NCBI GenBank assembly: GCA_030706785.1
Contig: JAUZNW010000016.1
Coordinates: 1 to 35,247 of the forward strand
DNA length: 35,247 nt
Direction: 5' to 3'
Origin: Bacteroidota bacterium
Lineage (GTDB): Bacteria > Bacteroidota > Bacteroidia > Bacteroidales > VadinHA17
The position numbers and the translations under genes were made by a program. The first letter of the stretch is position 1. Each line of letters opens with the position of its first letter. The notes beneath the pieces are model-generated. The model was given only the letters and a program-made list of their open reading frames with translations, did no database searches and was not told the origin of the DNA. Positions 1 to 7,511 of this stretch are shown here, piece by piece.

Positions 1-569
1 CCCGACTGAACGAGTTTAACAGCATGCTGGAATCCGGCATCTGATCTCTGCTGGCTTCCTACGGCCAGCACTCTGTTGTTCTCACGAACAGCTTTCTTCA
101 GCTCCTGTCCTTCCTTAATCGTAAAGGTCATCGGCTTTTCGAGGTAAACATCCTTTCCTGCCTTACAGGCTGCTATTGCTATCATGGCGTGGTTATGATC
201 CGGAACTGCTATAACAACTGCATCAATATCCTTTCTTGCGAGCAGATCCTGGTACTTTTCATAAGTCTCAACCTTTACTTGCTTTCCGGCTTTGGTATAG
301 AAATCATTAACTCTTTTTTCGAAGCGTTTGCGTTTAATTCCATACACATCACAGCCTGCAAGCACTGTCACACCAGGCACCTGGAGAAATCCGTTCAGCA
401 GGAACATGCATTGCTGTCCCATACCTATAAAACCAAGTTTGATTGAGGTATCTTTTGGTTTGCCTTTGCATGAGCTGGCAAGAGCCGGGATTACAGTCAT
501 TCCGGCCATGCCCAGAGCTGCTGATCCAAGGAAGCGACGCCTTGACCACAAGTTCTTTTGATTTTTCAT
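1..569 (-). CDS. Gfo/Idh/MocA-family oxidoreductase, Tat-exported (C-terminus cut by window)
   Basis: Reading the minus strand from ATG at 567-569 gives 189 complete codons with no stop before the window edge, so the C-terminus is missing. Residues 1-35 form a twin-arginine signal: SRRRFLG at about 9-15, then a hydrophobic stretch ending ALASSC, a marginal lipobox. A Rossmann fold follows (GFIGMG at 46-51) with the family's EKP motif at 144-146, whose lysine is the usual catalytic residue. This family performs NAD(P)-dependent sugar oxidoreduction. The exported form is common in Bacteroidota and presumably carries its cofactor across folded via Tat. It lies 84 bp downstream of the GntR-type gene on the same strand and may share its transcript. 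The substrate is unknown. Confidence 0.9.
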   Translation of the reverse strand, partial: MKNQKNLWSRRRFLGSAALGMAGMTVIPALASSCKGKPKDTSIKLGFIGMGQQCMFLLNGFLQVPGVTVLAGCDVYGIKRKRFEKRVNDFYTKAGKQVKVETYEKYQDLLARKDIDAVVIAVPDHNHAMIAIAACKAGKDVYLEKPMTFTIKEGQELKKAVRENNRVLAVGSQQRSDAGFQHAVKLVQS

Positions 570-653
570 AAATAAGTCAGTGTTTGATTGGGTTTAAATT
601 AATGGTCATAAAAATATGCTTTTTTATTTATAGTTGAATCTACCGGTAAACTA

Positions 654-1367
654 TCAGAACCTACCGAATATGGAATACCTGACCGTATTGCAGAATATTG
701 AAGAGTATAGGAACATTCCGTCAATGCTGGTTTCTATCTTTCTTTCAAGATGAAGTACAGGCTCACCCTTTTTAAGTATCAGGAATCTGCTTATTTTCGG
801 TGTCGGGGAAATAGCCCTGATCCTTTGCTCCCCTCCCTTGATCCCGATACCGTAATGCTCCCTGAGTATGCGGAACAGCGACCTGTTCTCAAATTGCCTT
901 GAAGTGATGCGTGGCAGGTTAATATTGTCGATGTAACTTATATCATAAAAGATAGGAACATTATCAAGAAGACGAAGCCTTTCCATATAAACGCATCCTG
1001 ATTCCTTTTCCAGATCTGAAAGAGAAAACATAAAATCGTCAGGCCATGGCATGATGAATGGTTTTACAATTATCCTTGTTTTCAGATCCCTGTCACCGAC
1101 TGCTGACGTTGTTCCAGAAACTGACAATATCCCTATATCCAGTGAGCGTTTGTGAACAATGCTTCCTTTACCCTGATGTTTTCTGATAAGTCCGTCGTTA
1201 GCCAGGCTACTGAGCGATTGCCTTACCGTTGGGCGTGTCATACCATAAAGCCGGCACAATTCATTTTCCGAAGGTAAAAGGTCCCCTTCCCCATAAACTC
1301 CTGCAATAATGTGCTTACGTAGTATTTCATACAGCTTTTTGTATTGAGGAAGGCTTCCTGTCCGCAT
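654..1367 (-). CDS. GntR-family transcriptional regulator, HutC/UTRA type
   Basis: This 237-residue protein has an N-terminal winged helix (about 7-75) with the typical GntR pattern: LPSENELCRLYGMTRPTVRQ for the recognition region and LIRKHQGKGSIV for the wing. A C-terminal domain of about 150 residues follows, with the UTRA look of effector-binding HutC/FadR-type regulators (conserved YMERLRLL and LHLERK stretches). It is divergent from the E2/E1/aldolase cluster, and the shared 224-bp intergenic region contains two copies of a GT..AC-type palindrome typical of GntR operators. The inference is that it represses both its own gene and the rightward cluster and is released by a sugar phosphate or related intermediate. 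The effector cannot be named from sequence. Confidence 0.92.
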   Translation of the reverse strand: MRTGSLPQYKKLYEILRKHIIAGVYGEGDLLPSENELCRLYGMTRPTVRQSLSSLANDGLIRKHQGKGSIVHKRSLDIGILSVSGTTSAVGDRDLKTRIIVKPFIMPWPDDFMFSLSDLEKESGCVYMERLRLLDNVPIFYDISYIDNINLPRITSRQFENRSLFRILREHYGIGIKGGEQRIRAISPTPKISRFLILKKGEPVLHLERKIETSIDGMFLYSSIFCNTVRYSIFGRF

Positions 1368-1402
1368 ATTAATAAATAATTTCTGTAAATGTAAATAATT
1401 TT

Positions 1403-1418
1403 ACTTGTAAATACAAGT
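1403..1418. promoter_or_regulatory. Operator 1, perfect 7-2-7 palindrome
   Basis: The sequence acttgta-aa-tacaagt is a perfect inverted repeat with a 2-bp centre. Its GT...AC core fits known HutC-type GntR operators. It lies 36 bp upstream of the divergent regulator gene and 84 bp (about eight helical turns) from operator 2. Binding by the adjacent GntR protein is inferred. Confidence 0.65.
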
Positions 1419-1437
1419 TATTTGTATAAATTTGTAA

Positions 1438-1445
1438 TAATTTTG
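1438..1445 (+). promoter_or_regulatory. Candidate -7 box for the rightward cluster
   Basis: TAATTTTG matches the Bacteroidota -7 consensus TAnnTTTG and lies between the two operators, about 147 bp upstream of the E2 start. No convincing -33 TTTG is seen at the usual spacing. The region is AT-rich, so a chance match is possible. Confidence 0.35.
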
Positions 1446-1449
1446 TTAT

Positions 1450-1457
1450 CAAAGATA
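1450..1457 (-). promoter_or_regulatory. Candidate -7 box for the leftward regulator gene
   Basis: The minus strand reads TATCTTTG, matching TAnnTTTG. It lies back to back with the plus-strand box at 1438-1445 and between the two operators. This would give a leader of roughly 75 nt ahead of the regulator gene, with operator 1 inside it. No clear -33 element is seen. Confidence 0.35.
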
Positions 1458-1486
1458 TTAATAAATATGATTATGTACTTTAATGC

Positions 1487-1502
1487 ACTTATAGTTACAA
1501 GT
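1487..1502. promoter_or_regulatory. Operator 2, palindrome with one mismatch to operator 1 arms
   Basis: The sequence acttata-gt-tacaagt has the same 7-2-7 layout as operator 1, with one changed base in the left arm. It ends 89 bp before the E2 start codon. The two sites would lie on the same DNA face (84 bp apart), as expected for cooperative or looping repression. A separate 13-bp direct repeat, attttgttatcaa, occurs at 1440-1452 and 1558-1570. Confidence 0.6.
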
Positions 1503-1591
1503 CTTAATTCTAATTCAAGATCAGCTTTCGTTAAAGGATTATTAATATTTTCACAGGATTTTGTTATCAATCACCAATAACCAATTACCAA

Positions 1592-2821
1592 ATGGCAACA
1601 GTGGTAATCATGCCCAAACAGGGCCAGTCAGTCGAAACCTGTATAATTACCAGGTGGTTTAAGCACAAAGGGGAAGCGGTAAAGACAGGGGATATTCTTT
1701 TTTCATATGAGACGGACAAGGCCGCATTTGATGTTGAAGCACCGGCAGATGGTATATTGCTGGAAACATTTTTCGGCGATGGTGCTGAGGTTCCTGTTCT
1801 TGTCAATGTTGCTGTAATCGGTAATCCAGGAGAGGAGACCGCTTCGTTTATGCCTGGTACTGCAGAAGGTGGTGTAAGGCATGAAACAACTGAACCAACA
1901 GGCGCAGACAGGAAATTTGAGACAGCAGCTACTGAGCCTGAAATAATTGCAGGGGAGGCCGGTATGAAGATCAGGATCTCACCCAGGGCAAGACGGCTAG
2001 CACGGCAAAAGGGTATAACATTCCAAGGTATCAACGGATCCGGTCCCATGGGAAGGATCATTTACAGCGATATTGAAAGGATTACGCCGGGAACGCAGGG
2101 GTCCGGGCAAGTTGTTTCAGACAAGGATGAGTTTACCGATACACCTGTTTCGAACATAAGGAAGCTTATCGCATCAGCAATGTATGCCTCACTACAGAAC
2201 TCAGCACAGCTTACGCATCATCTAAGCGCTGACGTAAGGTCGCTCCTGGATGCAAGAAAAAGAATAAAGGAAGGCCTTAAAAACGGAACCGAGAAACAGG
2301 ATATCACCCTGAATGACATGGTATGCTGGTGCGTGATAAAAGCGCTGAAGAAATTTCCCGGGGTTAACAGCCATTACCTCGGCGACAGTATCAGAATATT
2401 CAATAGGGTTCATCTTGGAATTGCGGTCGATACTTCACGCGGGTTGATGGTTCCGGCAATTAAAAATGCGAGTGAGATGGATCTTGCGGAACTTTCGCAT
2501 GCCCTGAAATCCGTAGCCGGTTCCTGCAAAAAAGGGAATATCGATCCGGCCCTTATACAGAGCACTGCGGCTTCATTTACAGTTTCAAACCTGGGCAACT
2601 ATGGAGTTGAAATGTTTACTCCGGTGATCAACCTTCCCCAGACAGCCATACTGGGTGTCTGCACAATCGTTCACAGGCCGGCTGACCTTGGGAATAACGT
2701 ATTCGGATTCGTGCCCTATATGGGGCTCTCTCTTACATACGATCACAGGTCGATTGACGGAGGACCGGTTACATTATTCCTGGGTGAAATTAAAAGTCAG
2801 ATAGAGAATTTCAGATACTAA
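1592..2821 (+). CDS. 2-oxo acid dehydrogenase E2 component (dihydrolipoyl acyltransferase)
   Basis: This 409-residue protein has the full E2 layout. A lipoyl domain spans 1-75 with the modified lysine at K43 in ETDKAAFDVEA. A linker follows, then a peripheral-subunit-binding domain at about 127-163 (ISPRARRLARQKGI...GPMGRI). The acyltransferase domain runs from about 185 to the end and carries the active-site motif DHRSIDG at 384-390. It transfers the acyl group made by E1 to coenzyme A. The fused E1 gene starts 76 bp downstream on the same strand. No lipoamide dehydrogenase (E3) gene is in the window, so E3 is probably shared with other complexes. Whether the acyl donor is pyruvate, acetoin or a branched-chain acid cannot be told from these motifs. 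Confidence 0.93.
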   Translation: MATVVIMPKQGQSVETCIITRWFKHKGEAVKTGDILFSYETDKAAFDVEAPADGILLETFFGDGAEVPVLVNVAVIGNPGEETASFMPGTAEGGVRHETTEPTGADRKFETAATEPEIIAGEAGMKIRISPRARRLARQKGITFQGINGSGPMGRIIYSDIERITPGTQGSGQVVSDKDEFTDTPVSNIRKLIASAMYASLQNSAQLTHHLSADVRSLLDARKRIKEGLKNGTEKQDITLNDMVCWCVIKALKKFPGVNSHYLGDSIRIFNRVHLGIAVDTSRGLMVPAIKNASEMDLAELSHALKSVAGSCKKGNIDPALIQSTAASFTVSNLGNYGVEMFTPVINLPQTAILGVCTIVHRPADLGNNVFGFVPYMGLSLTYDHRSIDGGPVTLFLGEIKSQIENFRY

Positions 2822-2856
2822 GGGAGAAGGTGGGATTGGAAGAGAAAAAATTATGT

Positions 2857-2890
2857 AACTCTGTGATCCTCTGTGCTCTCCGTGGTAAAG
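2857..2890 (+). repeat. Short degenerate tandem repeat upstream of the E1 gene
   Basis: Three units with a 10-bp period are visible: CTGTG at 2861 and 2871 and CGTGG at 2881, ending in taaag just 7 bp before the E1 start codon. Similar 'ctctgtggttaa' elements stand directly before the genes starting at 10843 and 22018. They are described as a recurring 5'-leader element in the findings. Confidence 0.6.
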
Positions 2891-2897
2891 AAAAATA

Positions 2898-5384
2898 ATG
2901 AACAAACAATATTATATGCCAAAAAGTCAGAATATCAATCCCAAAGAGGTCCGCAAATCAAAGTTCATCGAATTTGGCAGGATCCCTGTGAATCAGTATA
3001 ATAAACCTATCACTGAAGAGAAAAAGAATTTCTCTTCCGAAGACTTTATAAGGATCTACCACGACATGGTCATCATCAGGGAATTTGAGACCATGCTGAA
3101 CCTTATCAAGACTACAAACGAATATAAAGGTATTTCATACAATCACCCCGGTCCTGCCCATCTTTCAATTGGACAGGAGGCTGCTGCTGTCGGCATGGCT
3201 TATAACCTTGGTATTGAGGATTATATATTCGGATCCCACCGCAGTCACGGTGAAATACTTGCCAAAGGATTGTCGGCAATCAGCAAAATGGGTGAGGATG
3301 GCCTTTATGACCTGATGCGGGGGTATTTCGGAGGGAAGGCATTGAAAGTAGTTGAAAAGGGATTTTCGGGAATTGTAAAGGAGCTGGCAAAGCATTTTCT
3401 ACTGTACGGAGCCCTTGCGGAAATATTTGCACGGGAGAACGGCTTTAACAAGGGCCTTGGAGGCTCAATGCATGCTTTTTTCACGCCATTCGGGATATAT
3501 CCGAATAATGCTATAGTCGGGGGATCGGGGGATATATCAGTCGGGGCTGCCATTTACAAGAAAATCAATAAAAAGCCAGGGATAGTTGTTTGCAATATCG
3601 GAGATGCGTCAATGGGTTGCGGACCGGTATGGGAAGGCATTTCATTTGCTACCATGGACCAGTACCGGACTCTCTGGGATGGTGATTACAAAGGCGGATT
3701 GCCCCTTATTTTCAACTTCATGAATAACCTCTACGGCATGGGAGGCCAGACCTGCGGTGAGACGATGGGTTTTGATATTCTTGCCAGGGTTGGTGCGGGT
3801 GTAAATCCCGAAATGATGCATGCTGAGAGAGTCGATGGTTATAATCCGCTCGCTGTTATTGATGCATTCAGGCGCAAACGGGAGATCCTTGACCGAAAGA
3901 GGGGTCCGGTTCTCCTCGACACACTCACTTACAGGATTAGCGGCCATTCGCCTTCGGATGCGTCATCCTACAGATCGAAGGAGGAAATAGAGGCGTGGCA
4001 GAATGAAGATTCAATCGTTGCCTATGGAAATGAGCTTGTCAGTTCTGGAATTGCCAGCCGGGATCAGCTTAATATTATCAGTGAAGACGCAGGAGAACTC
4101 ATGGCACATATCCTAAAGCTGGCAACCGATGACAGCATTTCACCCAGGCTGAACCTTACCATTGATCCGGACGGTATCGGGAAAATGATGTTTTCAAATC
4201 AGTCTCTCGAGAAGATGGAAAAACGGGTCCCCGAGGTACTGATCCCGATTGGGGAGAATCCCCGTGTCAGGTCTCTGAAGACAAAAGAAAGATTCTTCAA
4301 GGATAAAGACGGGAACCCGGTATCAAAGGCAAGGCTGTTTCAACTGAGGGACGGAATATTCGAAGCTATAATTGATCGTTTTTACAAGGATCCTACCCTG
4401 GTTGCATGGGGTGAGGAAAACCGCGACTGGGGCGGAGCCTTTGCTGTCTATCGAGGACTCACCGAGGCCCTTCCCTATCATAGACTTTTCAATTCGCCGA
4501 TATCCGAGGGAGCAATAGTCGGTACTGCAATAGGCTACGGAATGTGCGGAGGCCGCGTTATTGCTGAAATTATGTACTGTGATTTTCTTGGGCGATCGGG
4601 TGATGAGGTCTTTAACCAGCTTCCCAAATGGCAGGCCATGAGTGGTAACCTTATCAGGATGCCTGTAATTGTAAGAGTCTCGGTAGGTTCAAAATATGGA
4701 GCCCAGCATTCCCAGGACTGGTCATCTCTTGTGGCTCATATCCCCGGTCTGAAAGTAGTTTTCCCTGCTACACCCTATGATGCAAAAGGGCTTATGAACA
4801 GCTCCCTGCAGGGGACTGATCCTGTCATCTTCTTCGAAAGCCAGAGGATATATGACATCGGTGAAATGTTCCATGTGGGAGGTGTCCCTGAAGGTTATTA
4901 TGAAATACCTCTCGGTGAACCGGATGTTAAAAGAGCAGGCAAGGATATAACGATATTATCGGTTGGGGCGACATTATATACAGCAGTTAAAGCTGCTGAT
5001 ATACTTCAGAGGAATTACGGACTGGAGGCTGAGGTGATGGATGCCCGGACACTCGTCCCATTCAACTATGATCCTGTTATTCAATCTGTAAGGAAGACGG
5101 GAAGGATTCTTCTTGCAAGTGATGCGTCCTCCCGCGGTTCATTTCTTAAGGAGTTGGCCCAGACTATAACTGAGCTCGCCTTCGATGACCTTGACTCACC
5201 GCCTGTTGTTGTCGGATCACGGAACTGGATCATCCCGGCCCATGAAATGGAAAATTACTTCTTCCCTCAGCCTGACTGGATAATCGATGCAATACATCAA
5301 AAGATCATTCCCCTGAAAGGGCACACTGTTAAAAATGATTTTTCGTATGAGAAATCAATAAAGCTTAACAAAGAGGGTGTTTAG
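2898..5384 (+). CDS. Thiamine-diphosphate-dependent 2-oxo acid dehydrogenase E1, fused alpha and beta
   Basis: In this 828-residue fusion, residues about 45-440 are E1alpha and about 465-805 are E1beta. The alpha part has the ThDP motif starting GDAS at 235 and ending with the NN pair at 276-277, and a GSHRSHGE loop. The beta part has the catalytic-glutamate region FNSPISEGAIVG and the conserved GAQHSQD histidine. Fused E1 enzymes are usual in Bacteroidota, but this one is longer than the 650-700 residues I expect. Extra length includes a 45-residue N-terminus and an insertion of roughly 35 residues (about 140-180) before the GLGGSMH segment. It decarboxylates a 2-oxo acid (or acetoin-like substrate) and passes the acyl group to the E2 encoded upstream. 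Its placement among aldolases and phosphatases suggests a catabolic substrate. Confidence 0.92.
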   Translation: MNKQYYMPKSQNINPKEVRKSKFIEFGRIPVNQYNKPITEEKKNFSSEDFIRIYHDMVIIREFETMLNLIKTTNEYKGISYNHPGPAHLSIGQEAAAVGMAYNLGIEDYIFGSHRSHGEILAKGLSAISKMGEDGLYDLMRGYFGGKALKVVEKGFSGIVKELAKHFLLYGALAEIFARENGFNKGLGGSMHAFFTPFGIYPNNAIVGGSGDISVGAAIYKKINKKPGIVVCNIGDASMGCGPVWEGISFATMDQYRTLWDGDYKGGLPLIFNFMNNLYGMGGQTCGETMGFDILARVGAGVNPEMMHAERVDGYNPLAVIDAFRRKREILDRKRGPVLLDTLTYRISGHSPSDASSYRSKEEIEAWQNEDSIVAYGNELVSSGIASRDQLNIISEDAGELMAHILKLATDDSISPRLNLTIDPDGIGKMMFSNQSLEKMEKRVPEVLIPIGENPRVRSLKTKERFFKDKDGNPVSKARLFQLRDGIFEAIIDRFYKDPTLVAWGEENRDWGGAFAVYRGLTEALPYHRLFNSPISEGAIVGTAIGYGMCGGRVIAEIMYCDFLGRSGDEVFNQLPKWQAMSGNLIRMPVIVRVSVGSKYGAQHSQDWSSLVAHIPGLKVVFPATPYDAKGLMNSSLQGTDPVIFFESQRIYDIGEMFHVGGVPEGYYEIPLGEPDVKRAGKDITILSVGATLYTAVKAADILQRNYGLEAEVMDARTLVPFNYDPVIQSVRKTGRILLASDASSRGSFLKELAQTITELAFDDLDSPPVVVGSRNWIIPAHEMENYFFPQPDWIIDAIHQKIIPLKGHTVKNDFSYEKSIKLNKEGV

Positions 5385-5392
5385 TCTTTTGA

Positions 5393-5400
5393 TATCTTTG
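5393..5400 (+). promoter_or_regulatory. Candidate internal -7 box before the phosphatase gene
   Basis: TATCTTTG matches TAnnTTTG in the 33-bp gap between the E1 gene and the next start codon at 5418. No -33 element is obvious and the implied leader would be very short, so this is weak evidence for a secondary promoter. Confidence 0.25.
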
Positions 5401-5417
5401 ATGTACAATAATTAATA

Positions 5418-6203
5418 ATGGAAAATATAGTCATCAAAATCAGGGAGAAGTCAGGTTTTATCATCGATATGGATGGTGTCATTTATCATGGTAATAAATT
5501 ACTTCCAGGTGTAAATGAATTTCTTGGTTGGCTTGAGGAATCCGGTAAACAATATCTTTTCCTTACCAATGCCAGCCAGCGAACCCCGAAGGAGCTCCAC
5601 GAGAAGCTTGAAAGACTGGGCATAAATGTCGGTGAGGAACACTTCTACACTAGCGCCCTTGCTACAGCTGGTTTCCTTACCAGCCAGAAACCTGACGGGA
5701 GCGCATTCATAATTGGTGATGCTGGACTTATCAATGCCCTTTATAGTGTTGGTTATACAACAAATAATATTAATCCTGATTATGTGGTTGTGGGAGATAC
5801 ATCGAGCTATAATTTCGAAAAGATAGAGCTGGCTGTAAATCTGGTATTAAGGGGTGCCAAACTTATAGGAACCAATCCCGATATCAGCGGTCCGGTCGAA
5901 AACGGGATAACCCCTTCTGTAAAAGCCCTGATCGCACCGATTGAGATAGCGTCAGGCAAGAAAGCCTATTTTGTCGGAAAGCCCAATCCCCTGATGATGA
6001 GGATCGCCCTTAAAAAGCTGGGTGTCAAACGGGAAGACGCAATTGTTATCGGAGACCGTATGGATACAGACATCAGATGCGGGCTTGAATCTGAGATTGA
6101 TACTCTCCTGGTATTAAGCGGCATCACAAGCCGGGCTGAAATTGATAATTTCCCTTACAGGCCCAGGTATATTCTTTCCGGAGTAATTGATCTTATCCAG
6201 TAA
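5418..6203 (+). CDS. HAD-superfamily phosphatase, subclass IIA (NagD/phosphoglycolate-type)
   Basis: This 261-residue protein has the four HAD motifs in order. Motif I is DMDGV at 17-21, with D17 the nucleophile. FLTNAS serves as motif II. K188 lies in GKPNPLMM, and motif IV is GDRMDTDI with D213, D216 and D218. The large C2B cap between motifs II and III defines the NagD/4-nitrophenylphosphatase/phosphoglycolate subclass. It would hydrolyse a small phosphorylated metabolite in the cytoplasm. It is 9 bp upstream of a class II aldolase gene, so its substrate is likely a phosphorylated product or by-product of the cluster's pathway. The exact substrate is not determinable. Confidence 0.9.
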   Translation: MENIVIKIREKSGFIIDMDGVIYHGNKLLPGVNEFLGWLEESGKQYLFLTNASQRTPKELHEKLERLGINVGEEHFYTSALATAGFLTSQKPDGSAFIIGDAGLINALYSVGYTTNNINPDYVVVGDTSSYNFEKIELAVNLVLRGAKLIGTNPDISGPVENGITPSVKALIAPIEIASGKKAYFVGKPNPLMMRIALKKLGVKREDAIVIGDRMDTDIRCGLESEIDTLLVLSGITSRAEIDNFPYRPRYILSGVIDLIQ

Positions 6204-6212
6204 AAGCGCCTG

Positions 6213-6848
6213 ATGAAAGCCGAAAACTACAGAAAGGAACGTAAAGAGGTTGCCAGCTTTATGCGGCGTCTTTACAGGCAGGGACTTACAACAACTTCAG
6301 GAGGGAACCTGAGCCTCAAAGTTAATGACGAAATAATTGTAATCACTCCATCAGCGACAGATAAGGGAAGGATGAAATGGAGGGAAGTTGGTATAATGAC
6401 GATAGAAGGGAAGAATCTGACTCCCGAACTGAAGCCTTCAATAGAGCACGAAATGCATCTTTCCATCTATAAAAAGCGCAAGGATATAAAGTCTGTCGTT
6501 CATGCGCATCCCTTGTTTGCTTCGGCATTTACTGCCATGAAGTGTAAGATTGACACTAATCTTACAGCTGAAGCCAGGGCTATCTGCGGAGATCCCTGCT
6601 TTGTCCCCTATGCACTGATGGGAACAAAGGAGCTTGCAACGATCGCTTCTGAAGCGATTGATGAAGCCGATATTCTGCTTCTTGAGAATCATGGGATAAT
6701 AACTGCAGGTTCTTCACTTCTTCAGGCATTTGATAAGCTTGAAGTACTTGAAAACGCTGCCAGGATGACTCCGATCGTCGAAATGATGGGCAAGAAAAAA
6801 CCGTTGTCAAAACTAAGGGCTCATGAGTTGGAAAAACTGTTCAGATGA
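6213..6848 (+). CDS. Class II aldolase / adducin-family protein (FucA-like)
   Basis: This 211-residue protein closely follows the zinc-dependent L-fuculose-phosphate aldolase / ribulose-phosphate epimerase family. It has a TTSGGNLSLK phosphate loop (27-36), the acid-base glutamate E78 in SIEHEMH, zinc ligands H97 and H99 in HAHP, and a third ligand H160 in LENHG. The spacing matches E. coli FucA (E73, H92, H94, H155). The expected reaction is retro-aldol cleavage of a ketose 1-phosphate to dihydroxyacetone phosphate and an aldehyde, though epimerase activity is possible. Its stop codon overlaps the next gene's start by 4 bp (ATGA), so the two are translationally coupled. Confidence 0.9.
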   Translation: MKAENYRKERKEVASFMRRLYRQGLTTTSGGNLSLKVNDEIIVITPSATDKGRMKWREVGIMTIEGKNLTPELKPSIEHEMHLSIYKKRKDIKSVVHAHPLFASAFTAMKCKIDTNLTAEARAICGDPCFVPYALMGTKELATIASEAIDEADILLLENHGIITAGSSLLQAFDKLEVLENAARMTPIVEMMGKKKPLSKLRAHELEKLFR

Positions 6849-7489
6849 TAAAAGGCATACTCTTCGATATGGATGGGGTTCTGGTCGACTCAGAACCTTT
6901 TATCTGCGAGGCCGCGGTCAGGATGTTTGAAGAGCTGCGTTTAAAGGTAAAACCCGATGATTTCAAACCTTTTGTTGGTATGGGTGAAAACAGGTATATC
7001 GGAGGTGTTGCAGAAAAATACGGTCTGAATGTCGATATTGTAAAGGTTAAAGCAAGGACTTATGAAATATATAAGACGATCATAAAAGGAAGGCTGGAAC
7101 CTCTCCCGGGTGTTCGGGAATTCATATTCTTATGCCGCCAAAAGGGGCTCAAGATGGCCGTTGCTACAAGCGCTGACCTTGTTAAGATGAAAGCCAACCT
7201 TGCTGAGATCCATCTTGATTCAGGTCTTTTTGATGCTACTGTTAATGGCCTGGAGGTAGAAAAGAAGAAACCATATCCTGATATATACATCAAAGCTTCA
7301 GAAAAAATTGGACTGAAAACCGTGGAGTGCCTGGTTGTAGAGGATGCTCCAAGCGGTATCCAGGCAGCGATAGCGGCTGGCTGCAAATGCCTGGCTGTCA
7401 TCTCATCATTTGGAAAAAGCAGGCTGAAGGATGCTGACTGGATCTGCAACTCGCTGCTGCAGGTCCCTGAAGAAGCTTTGAGCTGGTAA
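6845..7489 (+). CDS. HAD-superfamily hydrolase, subclass IA (beta-phosphoglucomutase-like)
   Basis: This 214-residue protein begins with the beta-phosphoglucomutase/phosphatase motif LFDMDGVLVDSEP, placing D8 as nucleophile and D10 as acid-base. A helical C1 cap occupies about 15-90. The motif III lysine lies in EKKKPYPDIY, and motif IV is VEDAPSGIQAA. It could be a sugar phosphatase or a phosphosugar mutase. The D8/D10 arrangement is shared by both, and no mutase-specific residue could be confirmed by eye. The ATGA overlap with the upstream aldolase gene argues that it acts on the aldolase's substrate or product. Confidence 0.88.
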   Translation: MIKGILFDMDGVLVDSEPFICEAAVRMFEELRLKVKPDDFKPFVGMGENRYIGGVAEKYGLNVDIVKVKARTYEIYKTIIKGRLEPLPGVREFIFLCRQKGLKMAVATSADLVKMKANLAEIHLDSGLFDATVNGLEVEKKKPYPDIYIKASEKIGLKTVECLVVEDAPSGIQAAIAAGCKCLAVISSFGKSRLKDADWICNSLLQVPEEALSW

Positions 7490-7511
7490 AACATTTATTA
7501 TTGAAAAATGA

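Noticed and set aside
641-646. taccgg palindrome between the oxidoreductase and regulator genes
   Set aside because: It is short, has no second copy nearby and lies in an AT-rich 84-bp gap; no terminator or operator can be argued.
1585-2061. Long open frame antisense to the E2 gene
   Set aside because: The plus strand encodes the lipoyl and subunit-binding domains here; the antisense product has low-complexity composition and no motif.
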